The notes under the pieces are model-generated. The model saw only the letters and a program-made list of their open reading frames with translations. It was not told the origin of the DNA and did not search any database. A stretch of DNA of 64,000 nucleotides from contig NOKP01000028.1 in assembly GCA_002682825.1 (NCBI GenBank), forward strand, positions 496,001 to 560,000. Direction: 5' to 3'. This DNA is from Neonectria sp. B-13 (lineage: Eukaryota; Ascomycota; Sordariomycetes; Hypocreales; Nectriaceae). Within the stretch, counting starts at the first letter, position 1; each line of letters begins with the position of its first letter. Made by a program: the position numbers and the translations under genes. Positions 44,041-55,480 of this stretch are shown piece by piece.

Positions 44041-45471
44041 ATGCATTCATCCACACTCCGGCATTCCCTCTCTTGTCTGGACCGCATATCCTCTGAATCA
44101 CCACAACACCCCACACAAAATCCCAATATGGATCGAAGAGACCTAGACGCTCTATGGGTCGACTCAAATGTGTCGACCCGACGAAACTCGACCGAGTCGC
44201 TCCATGCGATGGCTATTTCACCGCCTGACGACAACACATCCCACGACGGTCGAGGCCACGCCCTGAATATCATGTCGCCAATCGCCGAAAAGAAATCAAT
44301 CGCAATGGCTGAAGACGATTGCAATAAGCTGGACGTGGAGAAGAACATTGACTGCCAAGATTCCCTCCAGCGAAAGCTGTCGCTCCGAGAGAGGATACAC
44401 CACTTCACCTGGGCTTGGTTCACCCTCCCGATGAGCTCTGGAGGCCTCGCGTTACTCATATGGGTGCAGCCTCACCAGTTCACAGGGCTCAAGACAATCG
44501 GGATGGTATTCTACGCTCTCACTCTGTTGATATTCTCTCTTGTCTGCATGGCGATGCTGTGTCGCTTCATCCTAAATCACGAGGACATGACCAAGTCGGT
44601 CTTGCATCCGAAGGAGGGTTTCTTCTTCCCGACCTTCTTCCTGGCCGTCGCTACTCTCATCACAAGTACTGAGCGTTATGCCATGCCCCATAATAACACA
44701 AACTACATCTGGGCAACACAGACCATCTTCTGGGTGTACATGGTCGTCACCCTTGTCCTGGCAGTCGGCCAGTATAGCTATCTCTTCGCGGGCCACAGCC
44801 ACAACTTGCAGACCATGATGCCTGGTTGGATCTTGCCCATCTTCCCAATCATGCTGACAGGCACCATTGCATCGGTCGTCCTGGAAATGCAGGAACACAT
44901 CCACCCCTTGCCCATCATCGTCGCCGGCCTCACCTGTCAAGGACTAGGCTTTTCCGTCGCCGTGATGATGTACGCTCACATGGTCGGGCGATTGATGCAA
45001 TCCGGACTTCCCAACCGAGAGCATCGCCCTGCGCTTTTCATGTGCGTGGGCCCACCGGCCTTTACTGCCTTTGCCCTGATCGGCATGGCAGATAGGCTGC
45101 CGAAGGATCTTGTCGGTGCCGGCCAGTTTAACATCAGCGTCGAAACTGTTCGCGCCGTGGCTCTTATGAGTGCCATCTTCCTTTGGTCCTTGAGCCTATG
45201 GTGGTTCCTCATCGCGGTTGTCGCGATTGTGGCTTCACCCCCAGAGTACTTCCATCTTGGTTGGTGGCCAATGGTATTCCCCAACGTCGGCTTCACACTG
45301 GCTACTATTTCGATCGGCAACCAGCTACAGTGTGAAGGCATCCTCTGGTTCGCAACGGCACTAAGTTTGTGCCTATTTGTCACGTTTTGCGTTGTGTTTT
45401 ACTTTAATATTCGGGCCGTCTTGGTGGGTGACATTATGTACCCTGGAAAGGACGAAGACGCAGATCATTGA
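44041..45471 (+). CDS. TDT/SLAC1-family dicarboxylate (malate) transporter
   Basis: An intronless gene of 476 residues. A hydrophilic N-terminus of about 120 residues (Ser/Asp-rich) precedes H-H-F-T-W-A-W-F-T-L-P-M-S-S-G-G. That segment is the signature of the tellurite-resistance/dicarboxylate transporter family and its yeast malate permease member Mae1. About ten hydrophobic helices follow, including one with M-A-M-L-C-R-F and a late W-W-F-L-I-A-V-V-A-I-V. The last helix ends in a short polar tail. The protein should lie in the plasma membrane and move malate or other C4 acids with protons. The ATG at 44041 is the first in frame; a downstream ATG at 44128 would shorten the soluble head. It lies 448 nt upstream of the second HET gene with no functional link evident. 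Confidence 0.88.
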   Translation: MHSSTLRHSLSCLDRISSESPQHPTQNPNMDRRDLDALWVDSNVSTRRNSTESLHAMAISPPDDNTSHDGRGHALNIMSPIAEKKSIAMAEDDCNKLDVEKNIDCQDSLQRKLSLRERIHHFTWAWFTLPMSSGGLALLIWVQPHQFTGLKTIGMVFYALTLLIFSLVCMAMLCRFILNHEDMTKSVLHPKEGFFFPTFFLAVATLITSTERYAMPHNNTNYIWATQTIFWVYMVVTLVLAVGQYSYLFAGHSHNLQTMMPGWILPIFPIMLTGTIASVVLEMQEHIHPLPIIVAGLTCQGLGFSVAVMMYAHMVGRLMQSGLPNREHRPALFMCVGPPAFTAFALIGMADRLPKDLVGAGQFNISVETVRAVALMSAIFLWSLSLWWFLIAVVAIVASPPEYFHLGWWPMVFPNVGFTLATISIGNQLQCEGILWFATALSLCLFVTFCVVFYFNIRAVLVGDIMYPGKDEDADH

Positions 45472-45920
45472 AGGCTTCGATGTTTGCCATGGGGCGCTAA
45501 TTAGAAGAACGGTTAAATGGGTTAGACGGTAGAGCATCTTGGGCTGGGTATAGACAAAACATGTATATTAGCTGGAACATTGGTTGGGATTAGATATAAT
45601 TGCTTGGGAGTCTTCTTTCCTTGGATGTAACTTATATAATACCCGATCTGAACACGCTGTTGGGTCACAATTTTATAGATGCTCGTTGCTTAGAAGAACG
45701 AGCCCAATAATTAATGAGATAATTAGAGACATTGAGACAAATCGACCATGCTTACGCTCGAAGGATTTTCATGAACCCCAGCAAGACGCGACACTGCGTG
45801 CGGGGTAACAACGTAAGACTGCTTACGACGCATTCGCAGAGCTGAAGATGCAACTCATTTGTTTGCACATCCAGCAACGCAAACAAGTGAGAAGGCTCTG
45901 GACTGCTTGCGCAACTCACA
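45472..45920. other. Intergenic; no gene supported
   Basis: Holds the 3' region of the transporter gene and the promoter of the HET gene at 45921; AT-rich in the first half. Confidence 0.55.
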
Positions 45921-48088
45921 ATGGAGGTCCCATCCAACTGGAACTCACGTCGAAGACGCCGTCATGTCGAGCCAAAGAGTTGTCCCAATTGCAAAGACTT
46001 TGACTGGGATGAGCTGCAGGAGCATCCTTGGGCCCAATTCTGCACACGCCCAGAAGACGTCGCTCAATCTGCTGCCGGCGGCTGTGTTACTTGCGATGTT
46101 TTGTCCAAAGCTGTACAACATTGCTACCCGGCGGCGGCAAACTCTCCTGGCGGATACAAGATTGCCTTCCACGGCTTGGACGGGCCGATGCACTGGGACG
46201 TGGTACGGCCTGGGGAAGACTTGCTTGATGCGTCAAGGCAGAATAACTTTATAGAGATCTTCTCCCGAAGAGGTGATCCTAACGAGGTTCCACTTGATGG
46301 TGATAGACGTAATAACTTGGATGGGTAGATGAATTCTGTCCGTGGCCACTTGTTGGGCCCGCCGATGACTTCGACTACAGCCTCAATGGTGCACTGCAAC
46401 AAGCCCGCGAATGGTTGTCAAACTGTCAAGGCCAGCACCCCCTCTGCAACATCTCGAACGGAACGCCCTTGCCCAAGAGAGTGGTTCGAATCAACAGAAA
46501 CAACAAACCAAACTCTTACAATCACCCGCAAGTATATCTCTACGAGACTCAGGAAGGAGAGTTGGGGGAATATGTCTGCTTGAGTCATTGTTGGGGCAAA
46601 GCGCAGATCATCACCACCACCTCTGACAATATTGAAAAACACAAGCAGGACATTGAGTGGACCAGCCTCTCGAAAACATTTCGAGATGCTATAGTATTTG
46701 CAGACGGGATGGATATAGATTTCATCTGGATAGACTCCCTGTGCATTATCCAGAACAGTCGTCAAGACTGGGAGGCAGAGGCAGTCAAGATGGCATCCTA
46801 CTACATCAACGGCCAATTCACCACCGCTGCCACCTCGTCCACGGATGGAGCAGGTGGTCTGTATCACGCCGTCCCCCCTGAAGAAAAGGCAGTCCATGTT
46901 GAAGGATGGGACCCAAAATCCAACGTGGGATTTCGTGTCGGGGCGCGCACAAGCCTCGCTCACCATCATGACATCTTGGAGGACAGGACCAAGACTAACG
47001 AGCGGTTTCCTCTGCTCACCAGAGGGTGGGTCTATCAGGAGAGAATCTTGTCCCGGAGGTTTGTTCACTTCGGACCAAGAGAAGTCCACTGGGAATGCCA
47101 CGAGGACGTCTCCTGCCAGTGCGGCGGAATCAAGGCTGCCCTGGAACTGAATCCGGCCGGAAAAGAAACAGCCAACCAAGCCTTGGCCATCAGTCAAAGC
47201 ATTTTACAGCCCGAAAAAATGGTGCTTTTGTGGAGCAAGCAGATTGAGAACCTCACCAGACTGGATTTTACATATATTAGTGATCACCTCCCGGCGCTGG
47301 CTGGTCTTGCGACGCTGGTTGTACAATCTGGACACTTCGGTAGATATCTAGCCGGCCTATGGCAGGAAGGACTGTTATTTTGGCTGTGTTGGTCGAGCAT
47401 GACAGGGTGCACGAAGCCGAAGACACTCTCTGGTGTGCCTTCTTGGTCCTGGGCGTCTGTTGCCGGGCGGGTTACGTACGACTTCATGACACACTACTTC
47501 CAGACCGGTCCGTGGGGAGAGCGAGGCCATAAGCAAATGCTCTTAGTCAAGGCAGCCTTGGTTGAAGTTATGGAATGCATCCCGGATCAACCGCCGCTCT
47601 CCGGGACGTTGGACTCGGGAGTATTGGCCATCACCGGAGATGCAGCACCAGCCACTTTGCACTGCGAAATCGGGGCGGATGGAGATCCTGTGTTCGAGTT
47701 CTCACTGAAAGAGGAAGTCAAAGGTGACACTGATGGAGTCCAGTTTCATTGGCCCTTTCAGTGCGACTCCCTCGACCCGGATACCGTTGCGGAGCTTGAC
47801 GGGCAGAGTGTTGTTGTATTGCATCTCCTCAGCTACGAGAGAATCTGGGTTGAGTACGACGGGCCATACTGGATGCGATCCATGCTCATTCTGAGGCCTG
47901 TTGACAAGACGAAGAACAGGTATTCACGGGTTGGAATACTGTACATGGATGTGAGTGGGCACTACGTTCCAGCAAAGGCGTGGAGGAGTATGGAGGAGAG
48001 ATATGGGTTGCCGCTGGAGGATATTGAGGACGTTTTGTTGCGCCAGTTTAGGAGTAAAGCTAAGAAGGAAGTGATGCAGCTTGTTTGA
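45921..48088 (+). CDS. HET-domain protein (heterokaryon incompatibility type)
   Basis: Two exons, 45921-46272 and 46329-48088, give 703 residues. The intron is GTGATC...TAG (56 nt, phase 1). An alternative donor at 46300 keeps frame but would make only a 29-nt intron. The N-terminus has a cysteine motif C-P-N-C with later C-x2-C, like the first HET protein in this window. The HET domain begins near residue 200 with C-L-S-H-C-W-G and continues through F-I-W-I-D-S-L-C-I-I-Q and D-W-E-A-E-A. R-G-W-V-Y-Q-E-R and a late P-S-W-S-W-A-S-V motif follow. It is expected to act in non-self recognition with a lethal outcome. Gene order around it suggests an accessory region but no operon-like partner. Confidence 0.88.
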
Positions 48089-48224
48089 TAGACATCAACT
48101 GAAGACCATGAAAGTGGACGACTGAGCTTTATTTCTATTTGAATACAACACTTCTCACCCTTGGATCGACTTTATACAAATGAGCCATATGACCAAGTCT
48201 TTGAAGTTATGTAATTCTCGATGT

Positions 48225-49425
48225 CTATTCAGAGACCTTCAGCACGGCACGGCCGGCTACCTGTCCCTTCACCAATTTCTCGACCCAACTATCCAACTCC
48301 TCTAGCTTTCCTTTTGTCAAAATGGGCTGGTTCACGGTTAGTCAATGCTCCCAAATCAGCCCACGAACAACTGCTACTCACTCGGACAAGACCTCTCGCA
48401 GTAAAGTCAAGCGCCTCCTCTACCTCCTTCAGGCTGCCAACAACGCTGCCCACGATGTTGAGGCGCCGCAGTGCAACCATCATCGGCGGTGCGCCAGCAA
48501 TCACGGAGCTATCTTGGGGAAGGCCAACAGCCACCACAGTGCCGTTGGGCCTCAGGAACGACGGCGCCGACTCGTACGCTGCCTTGGTTGCCGCCGTGAC
48601 GATGACGCCGTGTGCGCCGTGGGTCGTGATCTTCATGATCTCGGCCGCGATGTCCTTGGTGGTCTGGAAGTCGATAAAGATCTCGGCGCCTAGCTTCTTG
48701 CAGAGGTCGCGCTTGTGGTCGCCGCCGTCGACTGCAATCACTCGCATTCCCATGGCGCGCGCATATTGGATTGCGAAGTGGCCGAGGCCGCCTCCAGCTC
48801 CGGGGAGCACAATCCATTGTCCAGGCTTTACAGCGGATCTGATTCAACAGGTCAGCGAAGCTCTTTAGGTAAGATGGGATGAAAGCCTGTCTTACCGTTT
48901 ACATGCAGTATACGCAGTTACACCTCCACACATTATAGGACCGGCCTCTTCATCCAGGACGCCCTCGGGGATCCTCGACGTATATCGGCCATCAGCGATG
49001 CAGTATTCCTGGAACGTTCCGGGGGCTGAGAATCCACTGTTCTGTTGCTTGATGCAGTGCACTTCGTTCACTCCATCTAGGCAGAACTCGCACTCGCCGC
49101 AAGTGCTCGCAATCCACTTAACTCCCGCGCGATCGCCCAACTTCCACCGGTTCTCCATGCCTTCGCCAACAGCCACAACTATACCCGCACCCTCATGGCC
49201 AGCGATACCGTGCGTCTCCGGCAGCATGCTAATGCCAAATCCAATCCAGTCATCGTGCAGCAGCGACTTATCTGAACCGCAAAGTCCTGTCCAGTTGATT
49301 TTAACCAGGATTTGCCCTGGGCCGGGTTGCGGGACGTCAATCTTCTCAACTGTCGTGGTGGATTCTGGGCCTTTGCCCTGACGGATAGCAGCCCGCTGCT
49401 GCTTTGGAATTTCAAATGAGGCCAT
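48225..49425 (-). CDS. Zinc-dependent alcohol dehydrogenase (MDR superfamily)
   Basis: Three exons on the minus strand: 49425-48896, 48838-48382 and 48326-48225, giving 362 residues. Introns are GTAAGA...CAG (57 nt, phase 2) and GTGAGT...CAG (55 nt, phase 0, with a CTAAC branch). Catalytic zinc ligands are seen in G-L-C-G-S-D-K and H-G-I-A-G-H-E-G-A-G, and the four structural-zinc cysteines in C-G-E-C-E-F-C through C. The cofactor fold has G-A-G-G-G-L-G-H at about residue 190. Length and motif order match yeast-type ADHs, which interconvert alcohols and aldehydes with NAD. The ATG at 49425 (M-A-S-F-E-I-P) is preferred over upstream non-ATG codons. No signal peptide; a cytosolic enzyme. Confidence 0.92.
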
Positions 49426-51423
49426 GGCTGAAGAGCGAAGATGAGACGAGGAAGGTGCGTAAAGATTCAAGGACGTTTTTTTTACTAGGAGAAATAAGAG
49501 AAAAGGAGAGCTGGACCTCGGGTTTAGTGAGGAGTATAAGTACCACGATTATCATCAGGCCATGCACCCCGCGATTCAGCTACGGCTCGGTCCGGCGGGG
49601 TTGTTTCTGTCGGATTTATGGAAACAGGGTATTGTTAAGCGAGGGTGTGACCCAAGGTCATCAGACTCGTCGAGCTCGTAGGACTCTGTGGGTCAAACTG
49701 TTACGCATTAAGTCGTAGGAGAGAAACTCGTAAGTCTGGGTGGTCTGGGTGGTTGCGGGCGGGTGACACGCGCCGCTGGATCCTTCACCCTTGCACGCGG
49801 TGGCACGCTCCTTCGCGGATCAACAAGTGGGAGAGCGGGGAGAGCGGGGAGAACTTCAGGTGCGGAGATGATGCCAATCAAATACGAGAGGGGCCGAGGA
49901 GGAGAAGTTGAGGAATTATCCCGGTCTGCGGAACTCAGCCGAAGTTCCCGCTCTTGAGATAGGCACGCATCGCATGATTCGTATCGCCATGCATAGCAAA
50001 CGCAAGGAACACCGATACAGGACCAATCACAACATCTTTCGAGCTAAAAGCTTCATGTCGTAACGGGCGTTGGTCTAACGAGGCCAGGTGAAGCGGGTGC
50101 GGAGGATATGGCCCGGCTGGGCGTTAAACGTGGGCATTCAATGTACTTTCAAATCAGGTCGGCCCATAATTGATGGATCTTCCCCAGATTATGGGGTAGA
50201 CCCAGTTGCGGGGCTCACCGCGAGATGTCCTATTGGCATATTGCGACGGAATCAACTCCGCCCTTGGTTGTGCTGTACCGGTATGTGCCTCGTTCGGGCA
50301 AAGGGGAAACACCATGAGACAAGGGTGCACCAACAAAGTGGATACCAGTGGCAAAGGATCGATTCCCATGCACGTTTTGTGAAACGAGGACAGCAGAGGG
50401 TATTTCCAAAGTTGTTCTCTTGTCTTCCTTCTCCAAACTTCAGTCGAATCAGCTGTTCTCGGAACCTAGTCGACGGGTCCGCTTGGTCAAGTCGGAGCCG
50501 ATAGGTAACCATGTTTCAATGACGGAAATCTACGACTTACGCGAACCAGGCAGCATGAAGTGAACGGCGAAGAACATATCCCCCGGCTCACATCAACGGT
50601 TATGTTGAACTGAAATACTCCGTACTGCACCACTGGCCTTGCTGACTTTCCAACAAACGTCGCTACTCAACCAAGAACTGGGGTTGGAAGCGCATACACT
50701 GATACTCTACGTAGGGAAATCTTTGAATCTTTCAACCACTTCACTTTCCCCTGCGCCTGGCAGCTTTATGCTTCAACATTGCTCAGGTAAGTTTATGTGT
50801 CGATGGAAATGGATACCACCCCGGAAGTGGAAGAGGTTCGAGATACCCTGTGAAGATCACCGATTCATCTGCCAACATACTTTTATACCCCTGCTCAGCA
50901 TGGTGGATCTAAGATCCACCGACTGGCGATAGAACTGCAGTGTTCTCAATTTGCTCTTTTAAGGGTTGCTTCGTATCTATGCCATCGCACCCCATGAGTA
51001 GAGTGGTTGGAATGCAATGGCTTGGCGGGGTTTTCCTCCTAGAATATCGACAAGAGGTTGAGCATGTCTTGGCAGCATATTTTGTTATGTTCAAATTAGT
51101 CTAGACATACCACAAGGCTCCCTTGAATTTCCAAGTCCAATGACTTGGCCTTGTCTTTGGGAATGACGGCGAACGTTCCTTTTTAGGATAGAGATCGATG
51201 TAGTATGAATTTCAGTTAATTATCTATGCTACTCGCGCTGGCGTTTGTCCTAGGTAGCAGTCGCTCACATCAATTGCGAGACCGGGTGATGCTCCTGTGG
51301 CTGAGCATCGTTGTCCCACATGGGATTGATGATTTGGGACTTAGAAGGGGCAAATAATTATTTTGTCAACCTCGCGCATTAACAAGGTCACAGGTACCCT
51401 TCTAATTATCAAGCCCCGGGATA
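49426..51423. other. Intergenic; no gene supported
   Basis: About 2 kb with only short frames. A minor 9-nt repeat (gggagagcg type) occurs at about 49829-49853. Confidence 0.5.
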
Positions 51424-52401
51424 TTAATTCCCAAAGGCTCTTGCGAAGCCATCAAACCCTTCCACGCAGCTCGGCTCCTCTAAAAGTTGAGGCAAGTACT
51501 CAGCCTGCCACTCCCCACCATATGTTACAGTGTATTCGGCCTTGCAGTATTCCCAATACGCTGGATACCAGCCTGATTGTTGCCAGTCGAGAATTGCAAG
51601 AACGCGACACGGCGAATCTTCAGAGACTTGGATATTTAGTGGACTAAGATCCGCGTGTGTGAAGGTTATTGGGGAATCATCCAGTACCATCTGTCGGTAT
51701 GGATCAGAGATCTCGGAAAGCGGAACTCCCGGCAGATGCATCAGTGCTGGTACTTTAACCATTGCTGAAAGCCAGTCATGGAATTCTGGGACGGATGAAA
51801 AGGGACCAGCGCGTGGAAGGACTCCATTTGTAAAGACAACATCTCCAAGCGGCCCACGGTTTATATCACCTAATCAATTAGCTATACAAGGATCGATAGA
51901 TAGCTCATAAAACTTACCGATAAATTGTTCGCTTGGTTCTTGCCGTAGGCAGTGAAACTCGGCAATCATTGTTTTCAGTTGCTTACAGACGCTGACCTTT
52001 TCAATCCGAGATAGTGAACCCCACCGTTTCTCAAGAGTGACCCCCGGAATATGTTCCATATATAAAAACGTACACAGTCCTTCCGTAGCCCAGCCATAGA
52101 TCTCAGGAACAGGCACCTGAGGTAAAAATTGACGAAGAGCCCAGAGGCACTGCCCTTCGGCAATTGTCACGTGTGGGTCTTCGTCAAATTTAACAAACAG
52201 CCCGAGATCCTTGAATACCACTGGTAGATATACGTCGGTTCCTTTGTACCTCGGATGTTGTATATCACGTTGAGCCACAACCTCAGACGGGGTGGGGAGC
52301 GTTGCGTTAGGTGAATTGCGCAAAAAGAATGAGGAGGATTCAAATGTGACTTTCGAGCCTTGTGGGAGGGTTTCAGGCGATATAGTCGGATACTCCGGCA
52401 T
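51424..52401 (-). CDS. Aminoglycoside phosphotransferase-fold (APH) kinase-like protein
   Basis: Two exons on the minus strand, 52401-51918 and 51869-51424, separated by a 48-nt GTAAGT...TAG intron (phase 1), give 309 residues. The catalytic loop reads T-H-A-D-L-S-P-L-N-I (HxDLxxxN), followed by I-L-D-W-Q-Q-S-G-W-Y-P with the metal-binding aspartate. The N-lobe contains V-F-K-D-L-G-L-F-V-K-F and the hinge Y-M-E-H-I-P-G. Unlike the kinase at 23.4-24.6 kb, it has the G-W-Y-P-A-Y-W-E-Y tail common in the largest fungal subgroup. Substrate is unknown. The ATG at 52401 is the one nearest the conserved N-terminus. Confidence 0.87.
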
Positions 52402-53118
52402 GGCAACGACTGATGGGGCGAAGAGTAGCTGAGACACCACCACCCAAAGTTGAATGGTAAGGGAAATCAGCTAAAAAATACCCTCAAGTGAGCGGGTGAG
52501 GGGCTCTATTCCCATCACGAGATTCCACAAAATGTCACGTGACCGTATCTTTGCGTCACAATGCCACCGGGCTGGATGAAGGAATGAGTTTGCCCGGAGG
52601 ACCTTTGGGAATGTTAGATTCAAGGGCAGAGACCTAGCTTCCCTGGCTGATCTTCACGTGGATTAGCGGCATTGTACTTAGCCCTACTGGAGTTCCTTTT
52701 TAGTGACTGACATACAGAGTGACCCTGCAACATGTCCCTTATTTGTGTACTAGGTGACGTCCGTAATTTATGACCTGGATGAAGGAGCCTCGGTGTACGG
52801 CATTCATGACTGTTCTGTGCTAGGACCATCACCCGGGACCCAGATACGTCTTCCAAAGTATGTAGTTCTTGACCCAATAACAAACAATCTTCTCCAAAGC
52901 TAGTGATATAAGTGGGGGAATCAAAATGGGGGAATCGAAAGCAGGAGAAGTTAAGGAGTTAATGTGCGAATCATATCCGGCCAGAATGGTTCTCGCATTC
53001 TGATGGTCAAACTGGTTGATTTGCTAGTAATGTAATTTATTCACTTGAATATTTCCGAAACCCAACGCGAATACGCAATATCATAAGCAACTTAATGTGC
53101 CATATCTATTATTTCCGC
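52402..53118. other. Intergenic; no gene supported
   Basis: Separates the APH gene from the lactam-type cluster. AT-rich in its right half; no other signal was seen. Confidence 0.55.
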
Positions 53119-53938
53119 CTACAAGCCCTTCGCTTGATTATATTCATCCACAATCTCCCGGGTCGCCTTGACAATCTCTAAGCAACCTGGTGAGTCTGAG
53201 TGACAGCAGATTGTAATGGGGTAATCCTTGATCGGCATCTCGACAATCTCTCCGGTCACAGCAGTCACCTTGCTGTCATATAGTTGCTGCTTCACGTGCT
53301 TTTTCACATCCTCCATCGCCCACGGCTTCTTCTTGCGGTCCACGATCAACGTACCGTCTGCACGGTACTTGACGTCTCCAAAGTACTCGGCCCAGAATAC
53401 AAGGCCCGCTTCATTGGCAGCAGTTTCCATGTGCGTCCCAGCCAGACCGAAGACACGCATACCTTTTGGAACGCCCGCCCACACGGCTCTTGCCACCTCG
53501 AGGTCGCGGACCATCATGCCGTACAGAATACCGTGGGGCTTGACGTGGTGCATCTCGACACCCTCGCGGGCAAGAAACCCCTGGAGGGCGCCGACTTGAT
53601 ACACGATGTTGGCTGTGTGCTCTTCTGGGGAAAGCTTCATCTCGCGTCGGCCGAATCCTTGTACGTCTGGAAGACCCGGGTGGGCTCCGATCTTAACGTT
53701 GTGTTCTTTACATAGTGCGACCGTCTCTGCCATAATGAGGGGATCGCCGGCACTTTTCGGAGAGAAAATGCATTAGCACCGAAGATCTGCCAGCTTGGAG
53801 TCAGATCTAAACTTACTGGAATCCGCAGGCGACGTTGGCATGATCAATCATGGGCAGTAGTTCTTTATCGGGACCACAGACGAAATTCCCATACCCCTCG
53901 CCCATGTCAACGTTGATGAGTCCTTTATGCATCGTCAT
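53119..53938 (-). CDS. lamB: LamB/YcsF family protein (PxpA-type 5-oxoprolinase / lactam utilisation subunit)
   Basis: Two exons on the minus strand, 53938-53817 and 53752-53119, with a 64-nt GTAAGT...AAAG intron (phase 2), give 251 residues. Family signatures are all present: I-N-V-D-M-G-E-G-Y-G at the N-terminus, N-V-A-C-G-F-H-A-G-D-P across the intron, and I-G-A-H-P-G-L-P-D-V-Q-G-F-G-R-R. Bacterial PxpA works with PxpB and PxpC to open 5-oxoproline using ATP. The fungal name comes from the Aspergillus nidulans lam locus for 2-pyrrolidinone use. Here the PxpB- and PxpC-like parts are in the fusion protein at 58.7-62.7 kb, and a solute symporter lies between, transcribed away from this gene. 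The protein is probably cytosolic. Length is close to that of known family members. Confidence 0.9.
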
Positions 53939-55480
53939 GGTGTTTCTTTGTACGAAGTAGGCTTGTATGAGGTTAGATGAGAACGATTATCAAGATGTGA
54001 GCAAAACGTTCTGGGCGATGACGAAGGAAGTCAGGACACAACTATCGGAAGGGGAAAACAAGCGGGCGCTGAACATATCAATAGCCTGCTCCAAAGGCGG
54101 GGCTAAACCTCCAACGCCAAGCGTGTGGGTTGCACTCCATGACTCGGTGCCGATATGATTCGCTTTGTCTCGGAACCGAGAATCGTTCGGGGTGGGTCTG
54201 CGATACCTGGCCTCCGCTTTGATCAACATTCGAACTGCCATGGGAGTGAGAACTGACGTAGACATGATTGGAGCTGCCTTCATTGGGATTAAAGATGTTT
54301 CCGGCTCTCAACAGGTAGGGATGTGGTTCCTCTTGGAGGCCGTGCGGGTGGCAAAACACGCTCGACTGGTAACTCGAACGGAAAAGGATAGCCAGCATTT
54401 GGCCCCGCGGGGAAGATGATTGATCAATCAACGTTTGGACTGACGAACTTTTGTTTACACACGCCACAAACTCCCCAAGTTCATTCAAATGTCTGGCTTT
54501 TGAGACATAGCAGCCCTGGGTTAGGAATCTTGCAAAAGACCTGCGTTATCCTTTCTTGAGTCTTTGGGGTCATAAATTTCCAGTCTGATGGACAGCATGC
54601 CAAAACAAAACCTGCGGTTGAAACATCATTTGTTGGAAGATGTAGTTATGTGTTGATGCCCATGAGTATACGAAGTAACCTGGTCACTTTGCAGGCTCAA
54701 GTAGACTCTGCCAAGGATCTTCCAAGAAGCTCCTGCGTTCATTTGCTTCCCACGTGGCTTGCTTCATGCGAACGCAACGCGCATGCATCAAGTTGAACTC
54801 CATCTCGAGGCCATGCATGACTGGGGTGCTGAACACTATACCCAAAGGCTTATTACAACTCCGTTCGATGCGTACTTCTTTTCTCCCACATGACCGGACC
54901 CAGGGCTTCGATATTTCAAACGGGCGCATGTTCCCAAACGATATCTCAAACCAGATAGGATTGTCGTCAGGACCGGCCCGGGTGCGAAGAGCTAAATACT
55001 CCAACACGTTGGGGTCCTTGATAAGGGCCCAATTTTCCGCTCGCAACCCCAGACTAACAGATTACGGGGTTGCTATCGCCTCGCTAGACCCCAATCCTCG
55101 TGTGCCGGCGAAGGCAACCCTGGCATAACGTCGAGATAAGCCATGATCCTGGTTCCTTGCGCTGTCGATGATGCTCGGTCTGACCCCTCTTTCTCTCGGT
55201 CGCCTCTGTGCGATACCCAGGCGATACTCCAAGGTCAATGGTGAAGCACTTATCGGCAAACGCTCGCTATCCTTCGTAAGGGTGCTGTACTTGGCATGGG
55301 TGTGAATCGCCTGATGGACTGTTCGTGGTTTACTTAAAGTTTCCAATTCCACCCTCAACGGTTCATCGTGTAGATCCCCCGGCCAGGTCTTTATCCTATT
55401 AATTGAACCTCCCGGCAACCTGGGATTCAGATCAACTCTTGAGCTTTTCCAAGTGACGACACCACTGGATACTCGCCAAA
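53939..55480. promoter_or_regulatory. Divergent intergenic region of lamB-like and symporter genes with GATA sites
   Basis: The region contains HGATAR sites at 55019-55024 (TGATAA), 55073-55078 (CGATAG on minus), 55134-55139 (AGATAA) and 55250-55255 (CGATAA on minus), 226-462 nt upstream of the symporter ATG. Such sites bind AreA-type nitrogen regulators. A 120-codon open frame on the minus strand (54684-55046) lacks an ATG at its start and is not called as a gene. Confidence 0.45.

Noticed and set aside
46300..46328. 29-nt intron in the second HET gene
   Set aside because: Keeps frame but is shorter than any other intron here; the 56-nt choice starting at 46273 is preferred.
46418..47197. 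259-codon minus-strand frame opposite the second HET gene
   Set aside because: Lies fully antisense to the HET domain, which is unambiguous on the plus strand.
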